Shown here piece after piece: positions 37,083-45,169 of a stretch of DNA of 64,000 bases. Source of the stretch: Rhodobacteraceae bacterium IMCC1335 (GTDB lineage: Bacteria; Pseudomonadota; Alphaproteobacteria; Rhodobacterales; Rhodobacteraceae). Under the pieces are notes generated by a model. It did not search any database and was not told the origin of the DNA. It saw only the letters and a program-made list of their open reading frames with translations. The position numbers were made by a program, and so were the translations under genes. How positions within the stretch are numbered: the stretch's first letter is position 1; each line of letters starts with the position of its first letter. The stretch covers positions 3,335,001-3,399,000 of the forward strand of contig CP046864.1 of NCBI GenBank assembly GCA_039640495.1, written 5' to 3'.

Positions 37083-37397
37083 ATGAGTACATGGCTGCGC
37101 GCCTGCGCCACCGATGATATAGAAACCGAAGATCTGATCCGCTTTGACAATGGCGATCGCAGCTACGCGATTTACCGCAGCCATAGGGATGAGTTTTTCT
37201 GTACAGACGGGCTGTGCACGCATGAAGCCGTGCATTTAGAAAACGGTCTGGTAATGGACTATATCATTGAATGTCCAATGCATAATGGCCAGTTTGATTA
37301 TCGCACCGGCGAGGCAAAGCGTAGCCCCGCCTGCCAGAATTTGAAAACATATGCGGTAAAAGTAGAAAATGGCGATGTTTTTATTGATATAGGCTAG
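37083..37397 (+). CDS. MocE-like Rieske [2Fe-2S] ferredoxin
   Basis: 104 residues, a stand-alone Rieske domain. The two cluster motifs are complete: CTHEAVHLENG (C-x-H) and CPMHNGQFDYRTGEA (C-x2-H), each giving one Cys and one His ligand. Such small Rieske ferredoxins donate electrons to oxygenases; MocE of rhizopine-degrading rhizobia works with an oxygenase MocD and a reductase MocF in O-demethylation of methyl-scyllo-inosamine. No MocD or MocF gene is seen in the window, so its partner is unknown. Its location among inositol genes supports the MocE link. A remnant of a foreign gene begins some 50 bases downstream. Confidence 0.85.
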   Translation: MSTWLRACATDDIETEDLIRFDNGDRSYAIYRSHRDEFFCTDGLCTHEAVHLENGLVMDYIIECPMHNGQFDYRTGEAKRSPACQNLKTYAVKVENGDVFIDIG

Positions 37398-37450
37398 CGT
37401 CACAAAAACCGGTCCAAAAGACCCGGCGTAAGTCAGCGCAACAAACGCAT

Positions 37451-38077
37451 AATGTAAAGCAATCCGACACGCGCAACCCAATATTCCAGCATTGCTTCAG
37501 CTTCCACGAATCACAGGTGCCATCCCTCGACTTCAGGGCGGCACAAGGCGCGCTCACAGAAGAACAAAACCAGACAGCCAAGTTCGATATAAACGTAATT
37601 GTCATACCGCCGGGACCAAGCCGACAGGAGCAGCACGCAAGAGTGCTTTGGGAGTTCTCCTCTCGGATGTTTACCAAAGATCAGGCCTCTAGTTTTACCT
37701 ATGACTACGCCTTGTTGTTGGATGCAGCTTTGCAAGCCCCAGGCAAACCTGTGTCATTGAGCCAAAACCTAACCAGAGATGCGCAAACACAAGAAGCGAA
37801 TCCGGGCACCACCCCATCCTTGGCAAGTGCAACCCGGAGCATAAACAGGATCGAGGATGCGCAAATCCTACAAGATATATTTTCGCCAGTGTTAGGTTGC
37901 AAAAATTTGCAGCTTGACGATAATCTGTTCGACAAGGGTTGTCACTCGATTTCCGTTGTGAGAGCTGTGGCCATGTTCGAAAAACAAACCGGCAAATTCT
38001 TGACCCTACGAACAATTTTTGAGAACCCAACAATTCGCGCGATGTCGCAATATGTGAAAGGACTACTGGAAGAATGA
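37451..38077 (+). pseudogene. Nonribosomal peptide synthetase 3' fragment (condensation-domain tail plus carrier domain)
   Basis: The frame is open upstream of the first possible start (GTG at 37517). Residues from ~37451 match the end of a condensation domain: DTRNPIFQHCFSFHESQ, then TAKFDINVIVIPPG and RVLWEFSSRMF, with LLDAALQAPGKPVS closing it. There is no adenylation domain. After a ~35-residue linker follows a peptidyl carrier domain: LQDIFSPVLGCKNLQLDDN, then FDKGCHSISVVRAVAMFE, where the Ser of GCHS is the phosphopantetheine site, and TLRTIFENPTIRAMSQY. The condensation His motif HHxxxD and everything before it are missing, cut off near the end of the Rieske gene. The piece is thus the last ~210 residues of a larger synthetase. 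It is followed after 112 bases by clpP. Confidence 0.75.
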
Positions 38078-38189
38078 GATTGGGAAACGGAATGACTAGT
38101 AGGATTTACAAACTAACATCACGGCAACAGAGTTGCTTAGTACGAGGATGAGATGAAATGAATGAAGAGAAAAAAAGCCAGAAGAAGAA

Positions 38190-38735
38190 TTGTCAAAAGA
38201 CATCGGCTCTCTACTGTTTAAAAGCAGGAATGTTCTGATAACCGGCCAAATAGACGACAAACTTGCCAAGAATGCCGTGTCGCAACTATTAGCTTTGGCG
38301 GAAGATGGTGACGAACCAATCAACGTATTTATTAGTTCTCCCGGAGGCCACGTCGAATCCGGGGATATGGTGCACGACGTCATAAAATACATAAAACCAA
38401 GAGTGCGAACTATCGGTAGTGGTTGGGTTGCAAGCGCAGGTGCTTTGATTTTCGTGGGGGCTGACCGGTCTGATCGATACTGTTTGCCAAATACAAGATT
38501 TTTGCTTCATCAACCCAGTGGCGGAGTTGGTGGTGTTGCAACGGATATTGCTATCCAAGCTCGGCAGATTGAAATCATGCGGGAGAGGTTTGAGCTACTT
38601 TTCGCGGAAGCAACGGGGCAAACGCCAGAACGCATCAGAGAGGATACGAAGCGAGATTTCTGGCTAACTACACAAGAAGCACTCGATTACGGTCTCTTGG
38701 GACAAGTGATTAAGACGACAGATGAGCTGCAGTAG
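38190..38735 (+). CDS. ClpP-family serine protease paralogue
   Basis: 181 residues. The catalytic triad of ClpP can be placed: Ser in GWVASAGALIF, His in RFLLHQPSGG, Asp in RDFWLTTQEAL. The N-terminus is LLFKSRNVLITGQIDDKLAK and the handle region is IEIMRERFELLFAEATGQTP. PGGHVESGDMVHDVIKYIKP is typical of a paralogous ClpP group distinct from the housekeeping protease next to clpX. The only in-frame start is TTG at 38190, as TGA codons precede it; the purine-rich bases before it may serve as the binding site. No clpX is nearby. The base composition is lower in GC than neighbours (43% in 38221-38340 against 57% in 39181-39240, counted by eye). It directly follows the synthetase remnant. Confidence 0.85.
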   Translation: MSKDIGSLLFKSRNVLITGQIDDKLAKNAVSQLLALAEDGDEPINVFISSPGGHVESGDMVHDVIKYIKPRVRTIGSGWVASAGALIFVGADRSDRYCLPNTRFLLHQPSGGVGGVATDIAIQARQIEIMRERFELLFAEATGQTPERIREDTKRDFWLTTQEALDYGLLGQVIKTTDELQ

Positions 38736-39119
38736 CAAAATACCCTAACACGGAAGTTTTGATAGTCGCTGATAACTACAAGGAGCGGAACAAATCCGTG
38801 ATAGCTCCACAACGAGGAGCATAAAACATTGCGTACACAAGATACACGTAATTTCAGATAACGGCTAAGATGCGCCCTGCGAATAACATGTTCAAGCAGC
38901 GCTTAAGCCACGGCTCATGATCCCCAGCCTGCGCCAGCATGAGCCATCACAAAAAAATCGATTTGATCCTGCGTAATCCATAAACCACTTGATTGTTATG
39001 CGCCCAAGCTCGACCTTATTTTTCACCCTCTCTTGGGCCCCGGGCGATTATCCAACACAGAGGGCGCCGCTGCGGTATAAAAGGCGCGGCGCCTACAGAA
39101 TGGGAAGGGTTTTCAGCTT
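38736..39119. other. 384-base intergenic region after clpP
   Basis: No gene is supported. Two inverted repeats are visible: GGCTCATG (38912-38919) / CATGAGCC (38938-38945), and GGCGCCGC (39063-39070) / GCGGCGCC (39086-39093). The second lies 27 bases after the stop of the minus-strand aldolase gene and may act as its terminator, although no T-run follows. Confidence 0.45.
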
Positions 39120-39956
39120 TTAAGGACTGGCGGGTTTGAACCCGCGCAACACCTGCCGCGCCGCCGCGACAAGCGGATCATGCGTATCTTTTAAAATCGC
39201 CACTCGGTCAAAACGCGCTGGATCTGCCGCAACGGCGGCGCGCAGCGCAGATCCAAACGCCATCCTCAATTCGGTGCCGATATTAAATTTGCAAATCTGA
39301 GAGCCCTGCGCCAATGCCATGCGCTGCGCCATTGGCACCCCCGAGCCGCCATGAATCACCAAAGGGCAATCCGTCAGAGCCTCAATCGCTCGGATGCGTC
39401 GCTCATCCAAACCGCCTTCTTTGTCTTGCTGAAGATGAACATTTCCAACCGAAATCGCCATGGCATCCACCCCCGTTTCACGGGCGAATTTCGCCGCTTC
39501 ATCCGGATCGGTACCGGCAGAATTCTCTCCGCCCGAATAGCCCACAAATCCGATCTCGCCTTCACAAGAAATCCCTGCCGCATGCGCCAACGCCGCAATG
39601 GAAGCAGTTTCATCGATATTCTGCGCCAAAGGCTTGCGCGAGCCGTCAAACATCAGCGAGGTAAAACCGCTGTCCAGCGCCTCTTGGCATTCCTCAAACG
39701 TATAGCCATGATCAAGATGCGCCACCACGGGCACCGCAGCCGTTTCGGCCAAATGACGGAACATTTTCCCCAAAATCGGCAGCGGCGTATGCGCCCGGCA
39801 AGAGGGGCCAGCCTGCAAAATCACCGGCAGGTTTTCGGCTTCGGCGGCCGCCACATAGGCGCGCATATCCTCCCATCCCAAGGTCACCAAACCTGCAACT
39901 GCATAGCCACCTGACAGCGCAGGTTGTAATACCTCTTTCAGCGTTGCCAAGGTCAT
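39120..39956 (-). CDS. iolJ: Class II fructose-bisphosphate-type aldolase, IolJ-like
   Basis: 278 residues, class II (zinc) aldolase. The metal-site His pair is in VVAHLDHGYTFEECQEALDS, a third ligand in MAISVGNVHLQQD, and the phosphate/metal site PLVIHGGSGVPMAQRMALAQ is followed by CKFNIGTELRMAFGSALR. In an inositol operon the expected substrate is 2-deoxy-5-keto-D-gluconate 6-phosphate, cleaved to dihydroxyacetone phosphate and malonate semialdehyde. It is the last of three coupled genes: its ATG overlaps the stop of the iolB-like gene in ATGA (39953-39956), which follows iolC. The mmsA/iolA dehydrogenase that would use malonate semialdehyde is not in the window. Confidence 0.88.
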   Translation of the reverse strand: MTLATLKEVLQPALSGGYAVAGLVTLGWEDMRAYVAAAEAENLPVILQAGPSCRAHTPLPILGKMFRHLAETAAVPVVAHLDHGYTFEECQEALDSGFTSLMFDGSRKPLAQNIDETASIAALAHAAGISCEGEIGFVGYSGGENSAGTDPDEAAKFARETGVDAMAISVGNVHLQQDKEGGLDERRIRAIEALTDCPLVIHGGSGVPMAQRMALAQGSQICKFNIGTELRMAFGSALRAAVAADPARFDRVAILKDTHDPLVAAARQVLRGFKPASP

Positions 39957-40795
39957 TTGAACTTAGCAACCATGTCTTTGATGCCAGGGATTGTTTCCAC
40001 TTGATAGGCGTGCGTGGGTTGGAAATATTGCACCAAGGGGCGCTGCGTCAGTCCACCCAGAATGGTAAAGTAATACATTTCATAACCCGGCAAAACAGCG
40101 CAAGGGTGATAGCCATTATCAATACAAATCGTCGATCCATCTACAATATGATAGGCATCGCCCGGTTTGTTATCTTCGCGCTGCAACATTTGCAGCCCCG
40201 AGCCGTGATTGGGCCGAAAGCGGAAGTTATAAGTTTCGTCATGACGGGTTTCTTCTGGCAAGCGGTTGGTGTCATGCTTGTGCGAGGGAAATCCAGACCA
40301 GCCGCCCTGCCCCACTGTAAACAATTCGCTGACCAGCAAACGCCCCACTTTATCATGCTGTTTCTGGCCCAAAATATGTTTGATTTTGCGATGCGTTTTC
40401 GTATCATCCGACCCGTATTGAACCAGATCAATATCCGCGGCACGCACCTCAAACGGGTCAAGCACCTGATCATATTTTGCGCCCGCGATGAACACTTCGC
40501 TCTGATCTGAGACGCAGACAAACGTGGCCTTCGCGCCCGACGGCACGTAAAGCCCCTCGGGTTCTCCATCCCAAACATCGACGCCGCGATTACCCAAAGC
40601 GGCATAGGCTTGCCCTTCAACATCCACATCAACGCTGCCCGTAGCCGGCGCGATACAAGTTTCATAGCCGGGCACTTGATAGCTGAACGCCTCGCCTTTT
40701 TTAAGCTTCACAATGTTAAAATAATTCAGCGGAACGCGGCTGTCTTCAACATCCACAATCGGCTGGTTTTTATTGTCATAAGGGGGGAAATGCAT
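39953..40795 (-). CDS. IolB-like isomerase, second and divergent copy
   Basis: 280 residues, KduI/IolB cupin family. The metal-site segment WSGFPSHKHDTNRLPEET and the NGYHPCAVLPGYEMYYFTIL segment match the IolB plan, but the C-terminal part lacks the LNVMAGPxRxW ending of canonical IolB and the region between differs (YNFRFRPNHGSGLQMLQRED). It lies between iolC (12-base gap) and iolJ (4-base overlap) in one operon. The canonical iolB at 28909 belongs to another operon. Either the two act on different stereoisomers or one is a regulated duplicate. AGGA lies 7 bases before the ATG. Confidence 0.85.
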   Translation of the reverse strand: MHFPPYDNKNQPIVDVEDSRVPLNYFNIVKLKKGEAFSYQVPGYETCIAPATGSVDVDVEGQAYAALGNRGVDVWDGEPEGLYVPSGAKATFVCVSDQSEVFIAGAKYDQVLDPFEVRAADIDLVQYGSDDTKTHRKIKHILGQKQHDKVGRLLVSELFTVGQGGWSGFPSHKHDTNRLPEETRHDETYNFRFRPNHGSGLQMLQREDNKPGDAYHIVDGSTICIDNGYHPCAVLPGYEMYYFTILGGLTQRPLVQYFQPTHAYQVETIPGIKDMVAKFK

Positions 40796-40806
40796 TGAGA
40801 AATCCT

Positions 40807-41787
40807 TTATATTTCAACGGGGCCCGGATGGGTCTGCAAAAACTCTTCCAATTGTTCGGTGCTGGGCATCGCCGGGGCGCAGCCGACTTTTGACACCACG
40901 ATCGAGGCGCAGGCCGAGCCGCGCAACACCGCGTCTTTCAAACTATAGCCAGCGGCAAGCGACGCGATAAAACCTCCCATAAAGGAATCGCCCGCACCAG
41001 TGGGTTTTAGCGCATCAACCGGATAAATCCCGGTTCGAAATTCAAGCTCAGGCGTGATCGTAATTGCGCCTTTTTCACCCATTTTATAAATCACGATCTG
41101 CGCCCCTTCGCGGGCCAGACTGCGGGCTTTATCCAAACCCTTTTCATAATCACCCGCCATAAAGCCAAATTCGACATCATTGCCGATCACCACATCGCAC
41201 AGCGCTGCGGCGCGCGAATAGGTTTCAGAGGCCACCGCAGCGGATGGCCAGCTGTAGGGGCGGTAATCAACATCAAAAATCAGCGGCAAGCCAGCCGCCT
41301 GCGCCAGCTCAAAGCCCCGAAAGGCGGCGCTGCGCGAAGGCTCTGCGGCGAATACTGTGCCGGTGGTAATCAACGCGCTATAAGCCGCATAGTCCACCGC
41401 TTCAACATCGGCGATGTTCATTTCAAAATCTGCAGCTCCATTGCGATAAATCACCGATTGATGGTCTTCAATGCGGGTTTCGATCACCGCCAGCGAATTG
41501 CGCGCCTCGCCGCCAACCGTTTTTACGTGACGCCGATCAATCCCATAATGGTCAAGCTGATTCAAGCAATAGCGCCCGATCGCATCATCAGACACGCTGG
41601 TGACCAAGGCAGAGCGTCCACCATGTTTGTTAATCGCCACCCCGATATTGGCAGATGATCCGCCCAGCGCAGAAACAAACTGTACCGCTTCTTCTGTTTT
41701 GGCCCCAGGAGGATCGGCGTAAAAATCCATACCTGCGCGGCCGATGATCACAAAATTATTTGTTTTTATCCGATTTAAATCTGCCAT
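40807..41787 (-). CDS. iolC: 5-dehydro-2-deoxygluconokinase
   Basis: Phosphorylates 5-dehydro-2-deoxy-D-gluconate in inositol breakdown. 326 residues, PfkB/ribokinase family. The IolC-type N-terminus is VIIGRAGMDFYADPPGAKTE, followed by SALGGSSANIGVAINKHGG. The PfkB signature with the catalytic base is DALKPTGAGDSFMGGFIASL, and IVSKVGCAPAMP near the end is usual for IolC. It heads the operon iolC - iolB-like - iolJ and is divergent from the gene at 42049, with a LacI-type operator between them. Confidence 0.93.
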   Translation of the reverse strand: MADLNRIKTNNFVIIGRAGMDFYADPPGAKTEEAVQFVSALGGSSANIGVAINKHGGRSALVTSVSDDAIGRYCLNQLDHYGIDRRHVKTVGGEARNSLAVIETRIEDHQSVIYRNGAADFEMNIADVEAVDYAAYSALITTGTVFAAEPSRSAAFRGFELAQAAGLPLIFDVDYRPYSWPSAAVASETYSRAAALCDVVIGNDVEFGFMAGDYEKGLDKARSLAREGAQIVIYKMGEKGAITITPELEFRTGIYPVDALKPTGAGDSFMGGFIASLAAGYSLKDAVLRGSACASIVVSKVGCAPAMPSTEQLEEFLQTHPGPVEI

Positions 41788-41978
41788 TCATGGCCCTTTC
41801 AACTTTTCTCAAACGGCATTTTTCGCCCACGCGCTTCGCCGATAGCAACGCCGCGCAAAGCAACGCCTATAACGCGCATCTTCAGGCGTGGCCTAATACC
41901 AATATTTATGAGATCAAACTCTGTTTACGCTGGGGGTATATTTCTCACTTGCTCCGTTTCGTAACAATAGATACTGAA

Positions 41979-41996
41979 TCTGCAACCGGTTGCAAA
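41979..41996. promoter_or_regulatory. LacI-type operator, copy 2 (iolC / TIM-barrel gene)
   Basis: Perfect 14-base palindrome TGCAACCGGTTGCA (41981-41994) with the 3' flank AA as in the other copies; the 5' flank is TC in place of TT. It sits between the divergent start codons at 41787 and 42049, closer to the latter. Confidence 0.85.
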
Positions 41997-42048
41997 ACGA
42001 TTTTCTGCGCCGCCGACAAAACCTGCAATTCCAGAAAGGCCAACGACC

Positions 42049-42939
42049 ATGAGCATTCAAATTGGCAATGCACCCTGTTCCTGGGGTGTCGAATTCGCAA
42101 ATGATCCAAGAAATCCCGATTGGCGCAGCGTATTGAAAGATTGCGCAGATGCGGGATATGGCGGGATCGAGTTGGGCCCGGTGGGCTTTATGCCAGAAAA
42201 CCCAGATATTTTGGGGCCAGCCCTGCAAGCGCATGATCTGATCTTGATTGGCGGCGTGGTCTTTCGCCCTTTTCACGATGCCAATGCCTGGGAGGAAACG
42301 CTCGACGGGACGCTGCGCACCTGCAAGGCCCTAAGCGCCCATGGCGCCAAACATTTGGTGTTGATCGATTCGATTTCACCGCGCCGGGCGCCAACCGCTG
42401 GGCGCGCCGATGAAGCAGAGCAGATGGAAAAGCAAGAATGGAGCCTGTATCGCGACCGCATTGAGACCTGCGCGAAAATAGGCGCGGAAGAGTATGGATT
42501 AACCGTGGGCATGCATGCGCATGCGGGCGGGTTTATCGATTTTGAGCCTGAATTGGAAAGGCTTCTCAGCGAGATCGATGAGAGCATTCTAAAAATTTGT
42601 TTTGACACGGGCCATCACTCTTATGCGGGTTTCGATCCAATCGCGTTTATGCGCCGGCATATTGATCGGATCTCATACATGCATTTCAAAGATATTGACC
42701 CCGCGGTCAAAGCAGATGTGATTGCAAAACGCACCGGCTTTTATGAAGCCTGCGGCCAAGGTATTTTTTGTAATCTCGGGCAGGGCGACGTGCAGTTCTC
42801 AGAGGTTAAGCGCATTTTAGACGACGCCAAGTTTGAGGGGTGGTGTACAGTCGAACAGGATTGCGACCCCACCTTGGATGTCAGCCCTATTGCAGATGCG
42901 ATCGCCAATCGTAACTTTTTAAAATCAATCGGATTTTAA
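42049..42939 (+). CDS. TIM-barrel inosose dehydratase/isomerase-like protein (IolE/MocC-like)
   Basis: 296 residues, xylose-isomerase-like TIM barrel. QIGNAPCSWGVEFANDP at the N-terminus is the pattern of the IolE/IolI/MocC group. Metal-site elements are LTVGMHAHAGGFIDFEPELE, ILKICFDTGHHSYAGFDPIA, YMHFKDIDP and GWCTVEQDCDPTLD with the final Glu. MocC takes part in rhizopine (scyllo-inosamine) catabolism in rhizobia; IolE and IolI act on inososes. Which reaction this protein catalyses is open. It is monocistronic, downstream of LacI-type operator copy 2 and convergent with the lacI gene. Confidence 0.83.
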   Translation: MSIQIGNAPCSWGVEFANDPRNPDWRSVLKDCADAGYGGIELGPVGFMPENPDILGPALQAHDLILIGGVVFRPFHDANAWEETLDGTLRTCKALSAHGAKHLVLIDSISPRRAPTAGRADEAEQMEKQEWSLYRDRIETCAKIGAEEYGLTVGMHAHAGGFIDFEPELERLLSEIDESILKICFDTGHHSYAGFDPIAFMRRHIDRISYMHFKDIDPAVKADVIAKRTGFYEACGQGIFCNLGQGDVQFSEVKRILDDAKFEGWCTVEQDCDPTLDVSPIADAIANRNFLKSIGF

Positions 42940-43024
42940 CCCCCGCGAAGCGCTGCGCTTAAAGCCTGCAGAAAAGCAGTTTTTAGTAAGGTCAGCGGCC
43001 CACACCCAATCTGCGAAACGCCCC

Positions 43025-44025
43025 TTAGGGCAGCGCCCGCAGCGTGCCTCGCTCCACCAGGCGACAGGGCAAACGCCGCGCTTGCGGCGGCTGCTTGGGT
43101 GCTTGCAGCATGTCGACGATAACATCGATGGATGTTTGAATGATCTCGGCAAAGGGCTGCGCAATAGTGGTGAGGTTGATATTTTGCCAACCTGACATCT
43201 GCATATCGTTCACGCCGATCAATCCAATATCTTCGGGCACTCTTAACCCGTGATCGCGGATGGCGCTTAACGCGCCAATAGACAGCACGTCATCACCACA
43301 AAAATAAACCTCGGCGGGAGTGGTTTCTCGCAATAACCGCTGCATCTCTGCCCGCCCTGCTTCAAAAGAATACGCCTCTGCAAAGGTAATATCGGGCGCT
43401 GGACCTCCCGCGCGCTGCAGCTCCGCTAAAAAACCGCGCAACCGCGATTGCGTCGATGTGGCCGCTTGTGGCCCCCAAGAAAAGCCAGCCGCTTGTAACC
43501 GCGCGCCAGCAAGGTTTCTGCGGCAATTTGTCCGCAAGCCTCATCATCAATGCCAACCACGTCGACTTTGGGCGTCAGTGAAAACCGTCCAAAGCTGTTC
43601 ACCACTGGGATCCCTGCGCTACGGAAGGCTTCCGAGACTTCTGGTGGCAAGGTTGACGAGGCGACAATAACGCCATCCACCGAATATTGCTGCAGCATAC
43701 GAAGCGAAGACGAGGCCTGATAGGTTTCTGACAAATTAACCAATAAAGGGCGCAAACCGCGATCTTGCAGGCCGCGGGTAAATTGATCAAATACCTCTAA
43801 AAATATGGGGTTATGAAAATTATCAGAAACGAGGCCGATCAATTTGGTGGATCGGGTGGTTAAACTTCTGGCCAGAAAATTCGGCGTATAGCCAAGCTCG
43901 ATCGCTGCATCCTCAACCTTTTGCCGCATCACCTTGGATACAGAGGCACCATCGGTGAACGTGCGTGACACGGCCGAGCGTGAGACACCTGCGCGTTGTG
44001 CTACATCGTTAAGCGTAATGGCCAT
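43025..44025 (-). CDS. LacI-family transcriptional regulator, broken by a one-base frameshift
   Basis: The N-terminal frame (44025-43426) holds the LacI helix-turn-helix MAITLNDVAQRAGVSRSAVS, a hinge segment LGYTPNFLARSLTTRST and the first part of the periplasmic-binding-protein-like domain, then drifts after KRLAFLGG. The rest (PQAATSTQSRLRGFLAELQR to VERGTLRALP) continues in another frame down to 43025. Six instead of five C at 43472-43476 (G on the coding strand) would give FLGGPQAAT and a protein of about 333 residues, the normal LacI length. The gene is divergent from the ABC importer operon, with operator copy 3 between, and is the obvious repressor of the inositol genes. If the break is real the regulon would be constitutive. 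Confidence 0.88.
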
Positions 44026-44101
44026 ATTGCTTTAGCTTTCATCGATAATCCTGCCAAAAGCGGCAAAGATGATAGTTGGAATATGAAAGCACAATTAACT
44101 T

Positions 44102-44119
44102 TTTGCAACCGGTTGCAAA
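44102..44119. promoter_or_regulatory. LacI-type operator, copy 3 (lacI / ABC importer)
   Basis: TTTGCAACCGGTTGCAAA, identical over 18 bases to copy 1, between the start codons of lacI (44025, minus) and the binding-protein gene (44239, plus). This position would allow repression of the importer and autoregulation. Confidence 0.87.
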
Positions 44120-44238
44120 GCTATAAATTTTGTGTTTCCTTGACTCGTGGAAGTCTTTGGGTTCTACCAAAGGCGCCAAACCACCAAGGTGGTGCGACAG
44201 CTAAAAGCCTCATAAGAGGCAAAACTTGGGAGAAGACT

Positions 44239-45156
44239 ATGAAATTTACTAGCAAATTTGTGGTAGCGCTATCTGCAGCCGCTCTTATGGCCGGTATGGC
44301 AAGCGCCGAGCGCTATGTCATGGTGACACATGGCGAAGGAAAAGACCCCTTCTGGCCTGTTGTTCAAAAAGGTGGTGAAGACGCGGCACGTCACATCGGG
44401 GCCGATTTTGAATATGTATACACACCCTCAGCCGATATGGGTGATATGGCCAAATCAATCGCTGCGGCCGCGGCCACTCAGCCAGATGGCTTGGTTGTGT
44501 CATTGCCGGATCCAGAAGCGCTCGGTCAGGCGATCAAAGACGCCGTTGCTTCAGGCGTTCCTGTGATCACAATGAACTCAGGCTTGGAATCATCAGCAGC
44601 TGTAGGTGCATTGATGCATGTGGGTCAGCCTGAATATCTGGCCGGTCAATCAGCGGGTGCACGCGCGAAAGCGGAAGGCGCAACAAACGCGCTTTGCATG
44701 ATGCATGAGCAGTATAACACAGCCCTGAACGACAGATGTAACGGCTATGGCGAGAACGTGCCAATTGCGTCAACTGTTGACACAACAAGCGACCCTGCGA
44801 CCATCACAACACGTGCAGCTGCTGCGCTTCAGGCCAATCCAGACGTGGATTCAGTTCTGTCTGTTGGTCCACATACTTGCGTTGGCGTACAGCAAGCGAT
44901 CGACGAGCTGGGCATGTCAGTGCACCACTCATGCTTCGATCTTAGCCCCCCTGTTATGGACATGATCAATGCGGGCAAAGTTGCCTTCACAATCGATCAG
45001 CAGCAGCGTCTGCAAGGCTATATGCCAATCATCGTACTGCACCTTTACAACAACGGTGCTGGCCTTCTGCCAGGTGCGAATATTCCATCAGGCCCTGGCT
45101 TTGTTGACAAATCAAACGCCTCATCTGTTGCTGCGCTTGCAGGCGTAGACAGATAA
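44239..45156 (+). CDS. ABC importer substrate-binding protein (inositol/sugar type)
   Basis: 305 residues with a clear Sec signal peptide (KFTSKFVVALSAAALMAGMA, cleavage after ASA about residue 23) and a mature type I periplasmic-binding-protein fold: VMVTHGEGKDPFWPVVQKGG, PDGLVVSLPDPEALGQAI and VITMNSGLESSAAVGALM are typical of the sugar-binding family that includes RbsB, IbpA and MocB. The ligand is most likely an inositol, judged by the adjoining catabolic genes and shared operator. GGGAG lies 7 bases before the ATG; the longer frame from 43996 runs through the operator and is rejected. It starts the operon binding protein - permease - ATPase. Confidence 0.92.
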   Translation: MKFTSKFVVALSAAALMAGMASAERYVMVTHGEGKDPFWPVVQKGGEDAARHIGADFEYVYTPSADMGDMAKSIAAAAATQPDGLVVSLPDPEALGQAIKDAVASGVPVITMNSGLESSAAVGALMHVGQPEYLAGQSAGARAKAEGATNALCMMHEQYNTALNDRCNGYGENVPIASTVDTTSDPATITTRAAAALQANPDVDSVLSVGPHTCVGVQQAIDELGMSVHHSCFDLSPPVMDMINAGKVAFTIDQQQRLQGYMPIIVLHLYNNGAGLLPGANIPSGPGFVDKSNASSVAALAGVDR

Positions 45157-45169
45157 AACCAAGACATCG

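Noticed and set aside
36719..37150. 143-residue minus-strand frame upstream of the Rieske gene
   Set aside because: No family resemblance, no ribosome-binding site, overlaps the promoter and start of the Rieske gene; composition is not protein-like.
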